From Mycobacterium sp. ITM-2016-00317 (GTDB taxonomy: Bacteria; Actinomycetota; Actinomycetes; Mycobacteriales; Mycobacteriaceae): a DNA stretch of 64,000 nucleotides. The notes beneath the pieces were generated by a model that was not told the DNA's origin, made no database searches, and saw only the letters and a program-made list of their open reading frames with translations. Below are positions 44,844 to 56,232 of this stretch, piece after piece. The stretch lies in the NCBI RefSeq assembly GCF_002968295.1, contig NZ_CP134399.1, positions 558,001 through 622,000 of the forward strand, in the 5' to 3' direction. Position numbers and translations under genes: made by a program. How positions within the stretch are numbered: the first letter of the stretch is position 1; every line of letters begins with the position of its first letter.

Positions 44844-45632
44844 TCAGGTGGGGGCCTGGCAGATCTTCCACTCGTCGTCGCGGAACTGCAGGTCGAAGCT
44901 GCGCGTCGAGCGGGTCTGCGGCGCGTAGGCCATGAACGTGGTGACGTTGGCCTCGGCGTGGTCGCCGTTGACGACGATCTGGTCGATGCTCGCGACGACG
45001 GGGTAGCGGCCGGCCTCCGCGACGCGCCGGTGCGTCTCGGCCCACCGCTTGTCGTCCAGGTTGTTGTACGCCTCGGCGGTGGTGCCGCACGTGATGGTGC
45101 GCAGCGTCGCGAGGTCACCCTTCTCGATCGCGGCGTCGTAGTTCTGGATCGTGGCCCGGACCATGTCCTCCTGCGACGCGCCGGGTTCGGACCCGCGCGT
45201 CAGCAGCACCGTGCCCAGGATCGCCACGGCGACGAGCGCGCCGATCACCAGCACGATGGCGATCACCCAGCCCCAGTTGCGCTTGGCCGTCGGCGGCTTC
45301 GGAGCCTCGCCGCGGGGTGGGATGACCTGTGGCGCAACAGGTTTCTGCACCGCGAATTGCTCGGTCGGGGCGCCTGCGTCGCCGACCGGGAACTGCTCGG
45401 TCACCGGGTCGGTCGGCCGGTCGATGATCGTCGTGGAGCCCGCATCGAAACCGGACGGCGCGGTGAACCGTCGCTCACCGGACTGCTCGGGGTCCTCGGC
45501 GGGCTGCTCGGACGGCGCGAACACCTCGGTCGCCGGTTCGTGCTCGGGGTCGGATCCCCGCAACGCCTCGGTCTCGGCTTCGGCGGAGGCTGGTTCCCGG
45601 TCCGAATCGTCCGGCCCTGTGGGGTTCGACAT
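44844..45632 (-). CDS. Membrane-anchored protein with DUF4878/NTF2-like exterior domain (Rv0361-like)
   Basis: 262 residues from ATG 45632. A ~135-residue cytosolic N-terminus, acidic and Pro/Glu-rich, one transmembrane helix (WGWVIAIVLVIGALVAVAILG), then a ~110-residue extracytoplasmic domain: MVRATIQNYDAAIEKGDLAT, a paired-Cys-type TCGTTAEAYNNL, and RSFDLQFRDDEWKICQAPT. The last pattern matches the lumazine-binding/DUF4878 proteins. Similar in layout to the smaller 58982-59446 protein. Function unknown. Confidence 0.78.
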   Translation of the reverse strand: MSNPTGPDDSDREPASAEAETEALRGSDPEHEPATEVFAPSEQPAEDPEQSGERRFTAPSGFDAGSTTIIDRPTDPVTEQFPVGDAGAPTEQFAVQKPVAPQVIPPRGEAPKPPTAKRNWGWVIAIVLVIGALVAVAILGTVLLTRGSEPGASQEDMVRATIQNYDAAIEKGDLATLRTITCGTTAEAYNNLDDKRWAETHRRVAEAGRYPVVASIDQIVVNGDHAEANVTTFMAYAPQTRSTRSFDLQFRDDEWKICQAPT

Positions 45633-45695
45633 ACCGCGGAAGCTTAGCCATCCGCGGTGACGGCTGCGCGCGCCCGGCACGGCACAATGGTGCCC

Positions 45696-46112
45696 ATGAC
45701 TCGGATGGGTGACCTTCTCGGACCGGACCCTGTGCTGCTGCCCGGCGACCCCGCCGCGGAAGCCGAACTCGACGCGGCGGAGAACCCGTCACTGGTCGCC
45801 GCGGCCCACCCCGCGGCGTCGATCGCCTGGGCGGTGCTCGCCGAGCGGGCGCTCGACGACGACCAGGCCGTCACCGCGTACGCCTACGCGCGCACCGGCT
45901 ACCACCGCGGTCTGGATTCGTTGCGCCGCAACGGCTGGAAGGGCTTCGGCCCGGTGCCCTTCGCCCACGAGCCCAACCAGGGGTTCCTGCGCTGCGTCGC
46001 GGCGCTGGCCCGCGCGGCCGAGGCGATCGGCGAGCAGCCCGAGTACCAGCGCTGCCTGGACCTGCTCGACGACTGCGATCCGTCCGCGCGCGCCCAGCTC
46101 GGGCTCGGCTAG
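45696..46112 (+). CDS. DUF3151 family protein
   Basis: 138 residues from ATG 45696, matching Rv0360c. An Ala-rich helical protein with the conserved segments LLGPDPVLLPGDPAAEAEL, YAYARTGYHRGLDSLRRNGW and PFAHEPNQGFLRCVAAL, resembling a TPR-like helical bundle. No catalytic motif. Conserved across actinobacteria; function unknown. Its stop overlaps that of the CDF gene by four bases. Confidence 0.85.
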   Translation: MTRMGDLLGPDPVLLPGDPAAEAELDAAENPSLVAAAHPAASIAWAVLAERALDDDQAVTAYAYARTGYHRGLDSLRRNGWKGFGPVPFAHEPNQGFLRCVAALARAAEAIGEQPEYQRCLDLLDDCDPSARAQLGLG

Positions 46113-47008
46113 CGCTTCTGACTCTCGCAGTCGCAGCCTGCGGCGGTGTCGGGCGGCTCGATCTGCACCGTGGAGTGGTCCAGCCCGCGCGCGGTCAGCA
46201 CCGCACGCGCTTCGTCGAGGACCTGTGCGGAGTGCCGATCGCTGGTCAGATGAGCGGTGACCATGTCCTTGCCCGGTACCAGCGTCCACACGTGCAGATC
46301 GTGGACCTCGGTGACGCCGTCCACCGCGCCCAGCGCGGCGCGCAGCTCTTCGACGTCGATGTGGCTCGGTGAGGACTCCGACAGGATCCGCAGCGCCGAC
46401 CGGGCCAGCGAGATGGCCCGGGGCAGCACCCACAGGGCGACCAGCACCGCGACGACGACGTCGGCGTACGGCCAGCCCGTGGTGACGGTGACGATGCCTG
46501 CGATCAGCACCCCGATGCTGCCCAGGGTGTCGGCGACGACCTCCATGTAGGCGCCCTTGACCGCCAGGCTCTCCTTGGAGTGCGAGCGCAGCAGCAGCAC
46601 CACCGCGGCGTTGGCCAGCAGGCCGGCCAGCGCGACGACGATCAGCGGCACCCCGGGGACCTCCGGGGCGTGACCGATCCGTTCGACGGCCTCGTAGAGG
46701 ATGAACGCGGCCACGCCGAGCAGCAGTGCGGCGTTGGCGACGGCGGTGAACACCTCGGCGCGGTGCCAGCCGTAGGTCCGCGACGGCGAGCTGCTGCCCC
46801 GTCGGGCCAGCAGCACGGCGGTCAGGCCCATGAACATCGCGACCAGGTCGGTCAGCATGTGGCCGGCGTCGGCCAGCAGCGCGATGGAGTTGATCGCGAG
46901 CGCGGTGGTCAGCTCGACGACGAAGAAGATCGTGAGGATGGCCGCCCCGAGCACCATCCGGGAGACCTTCGTGTCACCGCCGTGGCTGTGATCGTGTCCG
47001 GCGCCCAT
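46109..47008 (-). CDS. CDF-family metal cation exporter
   Basis: 299 residues. A His-rich start (GAGHDHSHGGDTK), six helices, the metal-site helices NSIALLADAGHMLTDLVAMF and ADTLGSIGVLIAGIVTVT with their His/Asp pairs, and a C-terminal cytosolic ferredoxin-like domain (HIDVEELRAALGAVDGVTEVHD). The substrate is probably Zn2+ or Co2+/Ni2+. A metalloregulator-like palindrome overlaps its promoter. Confidence 0.9.
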   Translation of the reverse strand: MGAGHDHSHGGDTKVSRMVLGAAILTIFFVVELTTALAINSIALLADAGHMLTDLVAMFMGLTAVLLARRGSSSPSRTYGWHRAEVFTAVANAALLLGVAAFILYEAVERIGHAPEVPGVPLIVVALAGLLANAAVVLLLRSHSKESLAVKGAYMEVVADTLGSIGVLIAGIVTVTTGWPYADVVVAVLVALWVLPRAISLARSALRILSESSPSHIDVEELRAALGAVDGVTEVHDLHVWTLVPGKDMVTAHLTSDRHSAQVLDEARAVLTARGLDHSTVQIEPPDTAAGCDCESQKR

Positions 47009-47018
47009 GCGGTGAAAT

Positions 47019-47038
47019 ATATGCGCACTATCGCATAT
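47019..47038 (-). promoter_or_regulatory. ArsR/SmtB-like operator upstream of the CDF exporter
   Basis: ATATGCG-N6-CGCATAT, a perfect dyad eleven bases upstream of the CDF start in an AT-rich patch. Arm sequence and spacing resemble operators of ArsR/SmtB metal sensors (NmtR/KmtR type). No ArsR gene is in this window. Confidence 0.7.
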
Positions 47039-47048
47039 GTGACAAGGC

Positions 47049-47800
47049 TCAGCCCCAGGCCGACCAGAACCGGGTGAGCTGGCCGCCGATCGCCGAGAGC
47101 GTCGGCGGGACCCCGGACAGGTCGAACAGCCAGTACACCGCGCCGAAGAACCACTGGTTCAGCGGCGGCGCGATCAGCAGGATCAGCAGCAGGAAGAACC
47201 CCCACTGCTTGGCCGGGAGCAGCGCCCGCCGGGTGTCCGCGCTCAGATGCGGCTCCAGCGCGCCGTAGCCGTCCAGGCCGGGGATCGGCAGCATGTTCAG
47301 CAGCAGCGCGGTGACCTGCAGGAAGCCCAGGAACGCGACACCGGACCAGAACACCGAGTGTGCGCTGTCGAACAGCGCCCGGGTCAGCCCGAGCAGCAGC
47401 ACCGCGAACACCAGGTTGACCGCGGGCCCGGCGAGGTTGACCAGCGTCTTCTCCGGCCGGTCAGCCCCGCGGTCTGCAGGTAGACCGCGCCGCCGGGCAG
47501 CCCGATGCCGCCGAGCGCGATGAACAGCACCGGCAGGCCCAGCGACAGCAGCGGGTGCGAGTACTTCAGCGGGTTGAGCGTCAGATAGCCGCGCGCGGCG
47601 ACGTCGCGGTCGCCGAACCGGTACGCCGTGTACGCGTGGCCGAATTCGTGCAGGCACAGCGACACCAGCCAGCCGGCGATGACGAACACGAACACCCCGA
47701 GGTAGGCCAGCGGCCGGATCTGCCCGGCTGCCGCCCAGGCCAGCGCGCCGCCGCCCGCGGTGGCCGCCACCACGGCGAGGAAGATCGGGCTGGGCCGCAC
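47049..47800 (-). CDS. M50 site-2-type membrane metalloprotease (one-base frameshift in this sequence)
   Basis: Intramembrane zinc protease similar to Rv0359. First frame from GTG 47800: signal-like first helix, then SLCLHEFGHAYTAYRFGD with the HExxH-type zinc motif (HEFGH) and LTLNPLKYSHPLL. After about 47453-47458 the continuation TLVNLAGPAVNLVFAVLLLG and LLNMLPIPGLDGYGALEP (third ligand LDGY) is in another frame; adding one G/C base (GGCCGGAG to GGCCCGGAG on the coding strand) joins them as about 250 residues. Sequencing deletion is favoured. Separately from RseP-like proteases it has no PDZ domain. Confidence 0.82.
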
Positions 47801-47827
47801 CCGGTCCAGCCTATTTGTCTCCGACGC

Positions 47828-48442
47828 CTATTTGCCTCCGACGCGCAGCCAGCCCTCGGTGTGCCGGTAGAACGTGGACCGCCGGGCCGGCCGGGCGGTG
47901 GCCGTCCCGTCGCGGACCACGATCGCACCGGTGGTGCCGAGCTGCACGGCCCGCCCGCTGACCCAGCGGGTGCGGCGCAGCCGGCCCGACTGCACCCGGG
48001 CCCGCAGCCCGGGCATCACGGCGATCGGCTCGATGCGCACACCGGGCACGTCGCCGTCGAAGAGCTGCACGTCGTCGACGACGGCCTCTCCGTGGAGGGT
48101 GCGCTGCCCGTCCGGCGGCGCCCAGTGCGCGGCGCCGGCGATGACGGTGCCGGTCTCGTCACGGATCAGCGGAACCCGGACCGCGGCGGCCGTGCGGGCG
48201 CGTCTGGCCTGCCACGGCCGGCGCACGTGCGCGACCTCGACGTCGAGTCGGTCGGCGCGCAACAACCGGGTCAGCAGTTGTGCCAGATCCCGGTCCGTGC
48301 CGACCACGATCAGGCGCCGGTAGTCGGTCGGGCCGGTGCCGCCGGCTACTTCGGTGGTGGGGTCGAGGACGGGCAGATCGCGCAGTGATCGGGGTACGCG
48401 GTGGGTGCCCGCACGCACGACTGCGACTGCTGACGGGTCCAA
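47828..48442 (-). CDS. Conserved hypothetical protein (Rv0358-like)
   Basis: About 204 residues, start set at TTG 48442 (MDPSAVAVVRAGTHRVPR) with AAGGAA just upstream; the frame is open further but would run into the purA promoter. The sequence has a nucleotide-fold-like piece (YRRLIVVGTDRDLAQLLTRL) and a beta-rich second half ending RHTEGWLRVGGK. I recognise no catalytic motif. Divergent from purA as Rv0358 is in M. tuberculosis. Confidence 0.7.
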   Translation of the reverse strand: MDPSAVAVVRAGTHRVPRSLRDLPVLDPTTEVAGGTGPTDYRRLIVVGTDRDLAQLLTRLLRADRLDVEVAHVRRPWQARRARTAAAVRVPLIRDETGTVIAGAAHWAPPDGQRTLHGEAVVDDVQLFDGDVPGVRIEPIAVMPGLRARVQSGRLRRTRWVSGRAVQLGTTGAIVVRDGTATARPARRSTFYRHTEGWLRVGGK

Positions 48443-48513
48443 CGTGTTCCTTGAGATATGGTGGGTCACCGGCTGCACACTGTATCGAGCGCAGCTCGAG
48501 CGTGAAAAACTAG

Positions 48514-50471
<1,958 letters not shown>

Positions 50472-50498
50472 ACCGGACGCCTCTGGGGGGAGGACGGA

Positions 50499-51602
50499 AT
50501 GGGGGTAGGGGAGTTCTTCCGTACCTGGTGGCGTCAGCCACATGAATTCGACTGGATAGCAAGGCATTTCCGTGCCCGCGGGTTGCTGCGGGTACATCAG
50601 GTGTTCATCGGCTGCTTCTCGCTGCTCTACGGGCTGACCGCGCTGCTGTCGGTGGTGTGGGCCTACTACGACGGGGGATCGGTCGGCGGCCGGGTGCTGG
50701 TGCTGTCCATCGCGGCCAGTTCGGCTGTGCTGGGCGTGGTCTGGATCTTCGGGTCCTGGCCCACCGAGCGCCAGTCGATCGCGTTCGCGGTGTACGCCGA
50801 CGTCGCGGTGGTGGTGGTGATGGGCTGCTACCAGGACGCGTTCACCGCGATGCCCGGGCTGGCGCTGCTGGCGGCCAACGGCATCTACATCGTGATCGTC
50901 CACGGTCCGCGCGCGCTGGTGCTGCACCTGGGGTTCACCGCGGCGGTGTTCGCGGTGACCTACGGAATCGCGATCGCGCAGGGTGCCGCGCCGGTCTCGG
51001 TGATCACGGTGCGTCTGCTCGTGCTGATGCCGACGGTGATCGCGCTGCCGGTCATCGTGCAGTCCTATCTGCTGGCGCTGCGGATGGACGCGGTGGACTC
51101 GCTGCACGACCCGCTGACCCGGCTGTACAACCGGCGCGGTCTGGACACCCACCTCGCCGATCTGGTCGCACCGGGCGGCACCCAGGTCGGCGTGCTGGCG
51201 GTGGACATCGACAAGTTCAAGGCCATCAACGACCGGTACGGCCACGACACAGGGGACCGGGTGCTGGTCGCGGTCGCCGACGCGGCCCGGGCGGCCGTCT
51301 CGGCCCGCGGTGTGCGGTCGGCGACCGCCCGCACCGGCGGCGAGGAGTTCGTGATCGTCGTCGACGGCGGACCCGAGCTCGTCGTGGAGATCGCCGCGAC
51401 GCTGCACGATCTGGTCACGCGCTGCGACACGCCGCAGGCGCCGACGGTCAGCATCGGGGCGGCCACCTCCCGCATCGACGACGACCTCGACGTCGTGGTC
51501 CGCGCGCTGATCGAGCGCGCCGACGCGGCGATGTACCGGGCCAAGCAGGCCGGCGGCAACCGGACCGTGACGGTCGACGACGCGGTTCCGGCGCAGGACT
51601 GA
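50499..51602 (+). CDS. Membrane-bound GGDEF diguanylate cyclase
   Basis: 367 residues. Six predicted helices (about 30-195) form a sensor region without a named domain, followed by a GGDEF domain: DPLTRLYNRRGLDTHL, VDIDKFKAINDRYGHDTGD and the active-site loop RTGGEEFVIVV (GGEEF, catalytically competent form). It should make cyclic di-GMP from GTP. No EAL domain. GGGGGGAGGA precedes ATG 50499. Confidence 0.92.
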   Translation: MGVGEFFRTWWRQPHEFDWIARHFRARGLLRVHQVFIGCFSLLYGLTALLSVVWAYYDGGSVGGRVLVLSIAASSAVLGVVWIFGSWPTERQSIAFAVYADVAVVVVMGCYQDAFTAMPGLALLAANGIYIVIVHGPRALVLHLGFTAAVFAVTYGIAIAQGAAPVSVITVRLLVLMPTVIALPVIVQSYLLALRMDAVDSLHDPLTRLYNRRGLDTHLADLVAPGGTQVGVLAVDIDKFKAINDRYGHDTGDRVLVAVADAARAAVSARGVRSATARTGGEEFVIVVDGGPELVVEIAATLHDLVTRCDTPQAPTVSIGAATSRIDDDLDVVVRALIERADAAMYRAKQAGGNRTVTVDDAVPAQD

Positions 51603-51621
51603 GCCGTCGCCGTGTCAGCAT

Positions 51622-52272
51622 GTGCCGGTGACCCATCCCGTCGACCGCCACGTCCGCCGACTGACCACACCGCGCGCCGCGGCGTTCGCCGGTGTGCTGT
51701 TCGCGCTGCTGTTCGGCGCGGTGCTGGTGCTGATCCGCACGGCCCACCCCGACACGGAACACCGGCTGCGCATCGCCGTCGTGCTGATGCCGTTCGCCGG
51801 GATCGCGTTCCTGTGGTTCCTGGGAGTGGTCCGCGACGGCCTCGGCGTGCTGGAGGACAGGTTCTTCGCGACGGTGTTCCTGGGCAGCGGGCTGATGTTC
51901 CTGGCGATGATCTTCGCGTCCACCGCGGTCGGCGCCGGGGTCATCGCGGTCAGGGCGTCCGCCGGGCTGCACTCCGAGGTGGTGACCTTCGGTCAGGCGC
52001 TGCTGGTCTCGCTGTCGAACACGTACGCGCTGCGGATGGCCGCGGTGTTCATGATCTCGCTGGCCACGATCTGGCTGCGGACCCGGCTGATGCCGGGCTG
52101 GCTGGTGGCGGTGACCTACGTCGTCGCGCTGTGCGTCCTCGTCGGTAGCGACCTGTCGCCGTGGACGACGGTGAGCTTCCCGATCTGGGTCCTGGTCGTC
52201 AGCGTGTTGCTGCTCATGCGTGCGGGCGTCATCGATCTTCCAGAGCCAGAGCACTCGCCGGGCACAGCTTGA
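51622..52272 (+). CDS. Integral membrane protein, unknown function
   Basis: 216 residues with four or five helices (AFAGVLFALLFGAVLVLI, VVLMPFAGIAFLWFLGVV, TVFLGSGLMFLAMIFAS, TVSFPIWVLVVSVLLLM). Short acidic C-terminus. GTG 51622 or GTG 51628. Nineteen bases after the cyclase gene and possibly cotranscribed. Seen in other mycobacteria as a conserved membrane protein; no function known. The stop region is convergent with the ferredoxin gene. Confidence 0.7.
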   Translation: MPVTHPVDRHVRRLTTPRAAAFAGVLFALLFGAVLVLIRTAHPDTEHRLRIAVVLMPFAGIAFLWFLGVVRDGLGVLEDRFFATVFLGSGLMFLAMIFASTAVGAGVIAVRASAGLHSEVVTFGQALLVSLSNTYALRMAAVFMISLATIWLRTRLMPGWLVAVTYVVALCVLVGSDLSPWTTVSFPIWVLVVSVLLLMRAGVIDLPEPEHSPGTA

Positions 52273-52426
52273 CCGCCTCGCGGGCGCGGTCGGCGGCATC
52301 GCCGGTCACCTCGTCGTCGAGGACCACCACCATGCCCTCGTCGTCCTGGTCGAAGATGTCGCCGGCCACCATCACGCAGTTGCCCGCCTGGATGCACAGC
52401 TCACGGTCTGCGACCACCTTGCTCAC
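52229..52426 (-). CDS. [3Fe-4S]-type ferredoxin, P450 partner
   Basis: 65 residues. Cluster ligands C-x5-C (LCIQAGNC) and the remote CP of KLCPASALALED fit a mono-cluster actinobacterial ferredoxin in which the usual second Cys position is not Cys, typical of P450 redox partners. Start GTG 52426 overlaps the P450 stop (GTGA), which makes an electron-donor role for that P450 very likely. A GTG six bases upstream is an alternative. Confidence 0.88.
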   Translation of the reverse strand: MSKVVADRELCIQAGNCVMVAGDIFDQDDEGMVVVLDDEVTGDAADRAREAVKLCPASALALEDR

Positions 52427-53636
52427 CAGCACACCTCCAACGACTTCACACCGTAGATGAAGTGGAAGGACCGGAACCGCACATCGGCGAAGTCCTCGGC
52501 CGACGCCAGCGTCGGGAAGCGGCGCAGCAGCGCCGGGAACGCGATCTGCATCTCCATCCGCGCCAGCGGAGCCCCCAGACAGTGGTGCACGCCGTGTCCG
52601 AACGCCAGGTGCCCGGGCGCGCCGCGGCCGATGTCGAGGCGGTCCGGTTCGTCGACGAAGCCGCTGTCCCGGTTGCCCGACGGCAGTGACGCGAACACCA
52701 GCCGCCCGGCGGGGATCTCGACGCCGGCGACGACCACGTCGGTGGTGGTGATGCGCGGGATCGCGGTGTGCACGATCGACAGCCAGCGCAGCATCTCCTC
52801 GACCGCCGGGGCGACCGCGGCCGGGTCGTCGCGCACCGCGGCGAGCTGCGCGGGGTGACGCAACAGCGCAAGAGTGCCCAGCGCCAACATGTTCGACGTC
52901 GTCTCGTGGCCGGCCAGCAGCAGCAGGCCGGCGATGCCGATCAGCTCGTCGTCGGTGAGCTCGTCGCCGTGCTCGCGCACCAGCATGCCGAGGATGTCGT
53001 CACCGGGACGCGCCCGCGCGCCTGCGACCAGGCTGCCCATGTAGTCGCGGCCCTGGCGCACCAGCTCCAGCCGGTCCGGTATCGGGATCGACAGGTCGAG
53101 CTGGCGGGCGCTGCGGCGCTGGAAGTCGTCGCGGTCGGCGTAGGGCACCCCGAGCAGCTCGCAGATCACCAGCGACGGGATCGGCAGCGCGAAGTGCTCG
53201 ACCAGGTCCGCGGGTGAGCCCGCCGCGGCGAGCGCATCCAGTTGGGCGTCGACGATCTCGGCGATACGCGGCCGCAGCCGGGTCATCCGCCGGTGGGTGA
53301 ACTCGCCGGTGAGCATGCGGCGCAGCCGCTGATGCTCGGGCGGGTCCAGGGCAAGCAGGTTGCCGGCCCGGCCGCGGGCCTGCTCGTCCTCGTCGACCGG
53401 CGGCGCGCCGGGCACCACGAAGCCGGGCGGCCCAGGCCGTTGGAGAACCGCGCGTGGTCCGACAGCACGGCCTTGACGTCGTCGTGACGGGTGACCAGGT
53501 ACACCGGCATCCCGAACGCGTTGGTCACCGTCCGCACGCCGTCGGCCTCGCGAATCTCGTGCAGCTCGGGCACCGGGTCGAAGCCGTCGCGGCGCATGTG
53601 CACCGGTGGTAGCGCGGGTTCGGTGACCTGACTCAT
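52423..53636 (-). CDS. Cytochrome P450 (one-base frameshift in this sequence)
   Basis: Class I P450, about 404 residues when repaired. First frame: MRRDGFDPVPELHEIREADG, YLVTRHDDVKAVLSDHARFS. After about 53429-53433 the other frame carries LLALDPPEHQRLRRMLTGEF, I-helix GIAGLLLLAGHETTSNMLAL, RITTTDVVVAGVEIPAG and the haem loop LAFGHGVHHCLGAPLARME. Restoring one base in the GGC-CC run (coding GGCCCGCCCGGC) joins the two as GLGPPGFVVPG. Translationally coupled to the ferredoxin. Substrate unknown. Confidence 0.88.
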
Positions 53637-53645
53637 CTGTCGACG

Positions 53646-55688
53646 CTACCCGCCGGTTCTGTCGGCCTTCTCGCGCAGCGCGGGCCACCAGATCTTCGGT
53701 CCGATCAACGTGAACAACGCAGGGATGACGACGGTGCGCACCACGAAGGTGTCGAGCAGGATGCCGAGGCCGACGATGATGCCGATCTGGGTGAGCACGA
53801 TCAGCGGGAGCACCCCGAGCACGCAGAACACCGACGCCAGCACGATGCCCGCGCTGGTGATCACCGCGCCCGTCGCCGACACCGCGCGCACGATGCCGTC
53901 CCGGGTGCCGTGCTCGGGTGTCTCCTCCTTGGCCCTGGTCACAAGGAAGATCGTGTAGTCCACGCCGAGCGCCACCAGGAACAGGAACGCGAACAGCGGC
54001 GCGGTGTTGTCCAGGCCGGGGAAGCCGAACACGTGCACACTGGCCCAGCCGCCCAGCCCGAGCGCGGCCACCGAGCTGAGCACGGTGGCCGCGACCAGCA
54101 CCAGCGGGGCCACCAGCGCCCGCAGCAGTACGTACAGCACCACCAGCACCACGAGCAGGATCGCGGGGATGACCACGGTGCGGTCGTGCGCCGCCGCGCC
54201 GGCGGCATCGCGTGCGGTGGCGTCGGAACCGCCGACCAGGCCGTCCGGATCGGCCGCGTGCACCGAATCGCGCAGTGCGTCCACGGTGTCGAAGGCCTCG
54301 TCGGTGGCCGGGTCGGCAACCAGGATCACCGACCACTGGGTCAGTCCGTCGGGCGACTCGCCTGCCGGTATGGCCGACACCACGCCCGGGGTGTCGGTGA
54401 TCGCCTGCTGCACCTCGGCGGCGCGGTCGGTCGACGCGATCACTCTGGCGGGGTCGGTCAGGCCGCTGGGGAAGTGGTCGGCGAGTGTCTCGAAGCCGCT
54501 GACCGACTCGGCCTGCACGCGGAACTGTTCGGTCTGCGACAGTCCGACCGGGGTGCCGAGCAGCCCGGTGCACAGCAGGGCCAGCACGCCGATCGACACG
54601 ACCGCCACGCGTGCGGGCCTGCGCGCGACCGCCGCGGCGACGCGGTGCCAGATGCCGCTGTCGGTCAGCGGTTTGGCCCCGACCTCGGGGATGAACGGCC
54701 AGAACAGTTTCCGGCCGAACAGCCCGAGTGCCGGGGGCAGCACCAGGAGCACGAAGACCGCCGCGATCACCAGTCCCGACGCGGCCTGCACGCCGAGGCT
54801 GCGGGTGCTGGGCGCGGACGCGAGCAGCAGTGTCAACAGCGCCAGCACCACGGTGGCGTTGCTCGCGACGATCGCCGGACCCGCGCGCCGCACCGCGGTG
54901 TTCAGTGCGGCCTGGTGGGACTCGGTGCGGCCGAGTTCCTCGCGATAGCGCGAGATCAGCAGCAGCGCATAGTTGGTGCCCGCGCCGAAGACCAGCACGC
55001 TGGTGATGCCCGAGGTGGAGCCGTCCGGGGTCATGCCGAGTGCGTCGGCGACCGACGCGCCGACGACGGCGGCGACCCGGTCGGCGAAGCCGATCACCAG
55101 CAGTGGCACCAGCCACAGCACGGGGGAGCGGTAGGTGATGATCAGCAGCAGGGCCACCACGGCCGCGGTGACGGCGAGCAGCGTGAAGTTGGCCCCGGAG
55201 AACGAGTCCGCGATGTCGGCGCCGAACGCGGGCCCGCCGGTCAGCTCCGCCTGCAGATCACCCGGCAGTCCGTCGCCGGCCGCCGCGCGCAACTCCTCGA
55301 CCTTGTCGGTCAGCGCGAACCCGGACAGCTCGCCCTGCAGCGGCACCGTCGCCACGGCCGCCTCGCCGTCCTCGGCGACCTGGGTCGGCGGCCCGCCGGG
55401 GCCGGTGCCTGCGGCGGCGAGCATGCGGTCCCTGGCCGCGTCCACGGCCGCGATGTCGGCCGGAGCCAGCGGCGCGGAATCCGCGCGTGTGACCACCAGG
55501 ATCGCGGGTACCTGATCTCCGCCCGGGAACGCGGCTCTGGCCGCATCCGCGCGGGCGGACTCGGAGTCGGCGGGTACGGCGACCGGCGATTGCGAGCTGG
55601 CGTCTCCGCCGCCGCCGAGCACCCCCATCAGGGCGCCGGAGGCGAGCACGACGAGCAGCGCGACCAGCCAGGACAAACGACGGCTCAT
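53646..55688 (-). CDS. MMPL/RND-family transporter
   Basis: 680 residues with about twelve helices in two halves, each with an exterior loop domain; the SSD-like helices include GTNYALLLISRYREE and the second-half GVDYTIFLVTRAKEE, with intramembrane Asp-Tyr pairs for proton transfer. The YdfJ-type short MMPL layout fits lipid or drug export. Divergent from the MarR gene, with a dyad between, so likely repressed by it. Confidence 0.9.
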   Translation of the reverse strand: MSRRLSWLVALLVVLASGALMGVLGGGGDASSQSPVAVPADSESARADAARAAFPGGDQVPAILVVTRADSAPLAPADIAAVDAARDRMLAAAGTGPGGPPTQVAEDGEAAVATVPLQGELSGFALTDKVEELRAAAGDGLPGDLQAELTGGPAFGADIADSFSGANFTLLAVTAAVVALLLIITYRSPVLWLVPLLVIGFADRVAAVVGASVADALGMTPDGSTSGITSVLVFGAGTNYALLLISRYREELGRTESHQAALNTAVRRAGPAIVASNATVVLALLTLLLASAPSTRSLGVQAASGLVIAAVFVLLVLPPALGLFGRKLFWPFIPEVGAKPLTDSGIWHRVAAAVARRPARVAVVSIGVLALLCTGLLGTPVGLSQTEQFRVQAESVSGFETLADHFPSGLTDPARVIASTDRAAEVQQAITDTPGVVSAIPAGESPDGLTQWSVILVADPATDEAFDTVDALRDSVHAADPDGLVGGSDATARDAAGAAAHDRTVVIPAILLVVLVVLYVLLRALVAPLVLVAATVLSSVAALGLGGWASVHVFGFPGLDNTAPLFAFLFLVALGVDYTIFLVTRAKEETPEHGTRDGIVRAVSATGAVITSAGIVLASVFCVLGVLPLIVLTQIGIIVGLGILLDTFVVRTVVIPALFTLIGPKIWWPALREKADRTGG

Positions 55689-55699
55689 GGAACCAACAT

Positions 55700-55728
55700 T
55701 TCAGATAGTTAACAATTAATCAACTGAA
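55700..55728. promoter_or_regulatory. Imperfect dyad between MMPL and MarR genes
   Basis: TTCAG (55700-55704) and CTGAA (55724-55728) flank an AT-rich core containing GTTAAC and AGTT/AACT arms. AT-rich imperfect palindromes of this size are typical of MarR operators. Overlaps the probable promoters of both genes. Confidence 0.5.
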
Positions 55729-55749
55729 GATTCTCGGTATGGTGGGCGG

Positions 55750-56232
55750 GTGCAGGATGTCGAGCGGGCGGCGCTGGAGGCCGCGATCGGCGCGGACGTG
55801 CGGGCGCTGACGGCCGAGTCCGACCAGATCGGGTACCAGTTTTCCGCCTTACATACGTTGAGCCCCAACGACTTCCGCGCTCTGCTCTATGTCAGTGTGG
55901 CCGAGGGCGCGGGCACCCCGCTGACCGCCGGTGAGCTCAGGGAGCGGATGGGCACCTCCGGCGCGGCCATCACCTACCTGGTCGAGCGGATGATCGCGTC
56001 CGGCCACCTGCTGCGCGATTCCGACCCCGCCGACCGGCGCAAGGTGATGCTGCGGATGTCCCCGCGGGGCAGGGCCGTGGCGCGCGCGTTCTTCACCCCG
56101 CTGGCCGGCCACACCCACGATGCGCTGGCCGCACTGCCCGACAGCGACCTGGTGGCCGCCCACCGGGTCTTCGTCGCGCTGATCGACGCGATGGGTGCGT
56201 TCCGGGCCTCGCTCGCCGTCACCCCCGAGTGA
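55750..56232 (+). CDS. MarR-family transcriptional regulator
   Basis: 160 residues from GTG 55750. Winged helix: TPLTAGELRERMGTSGAAIT, YLVERMIASGHLLRDSDPAD, RRKVMLRMSPRGRAV (wing with DxRxR). Divergent from the MMPL transporter and probably its repressor. Its end overlaps the antiporter gene by 14 bases. Confidence 0.92.
   Translation: MQDVERAALEAAIGADVRALTAESDQIGYQFSALHTLSPNDFRALLYVSVAEGAGTPLTAGELRERMGTSGAAITYLVERMIASGHLLRDSDPADRRKVMLRMSPRGRAVARAFFTPLAGHTHDALAALPDSDLVAAHRVFVALIDAMGAFRASLAVTPE

Noticed and set aside
53910..55712. A 600-codon plus-strand frame over the MMPL gene
   Set aside because: Antisense shadow, rich in Arg/Gln/His/Gly, without recognisable domains.
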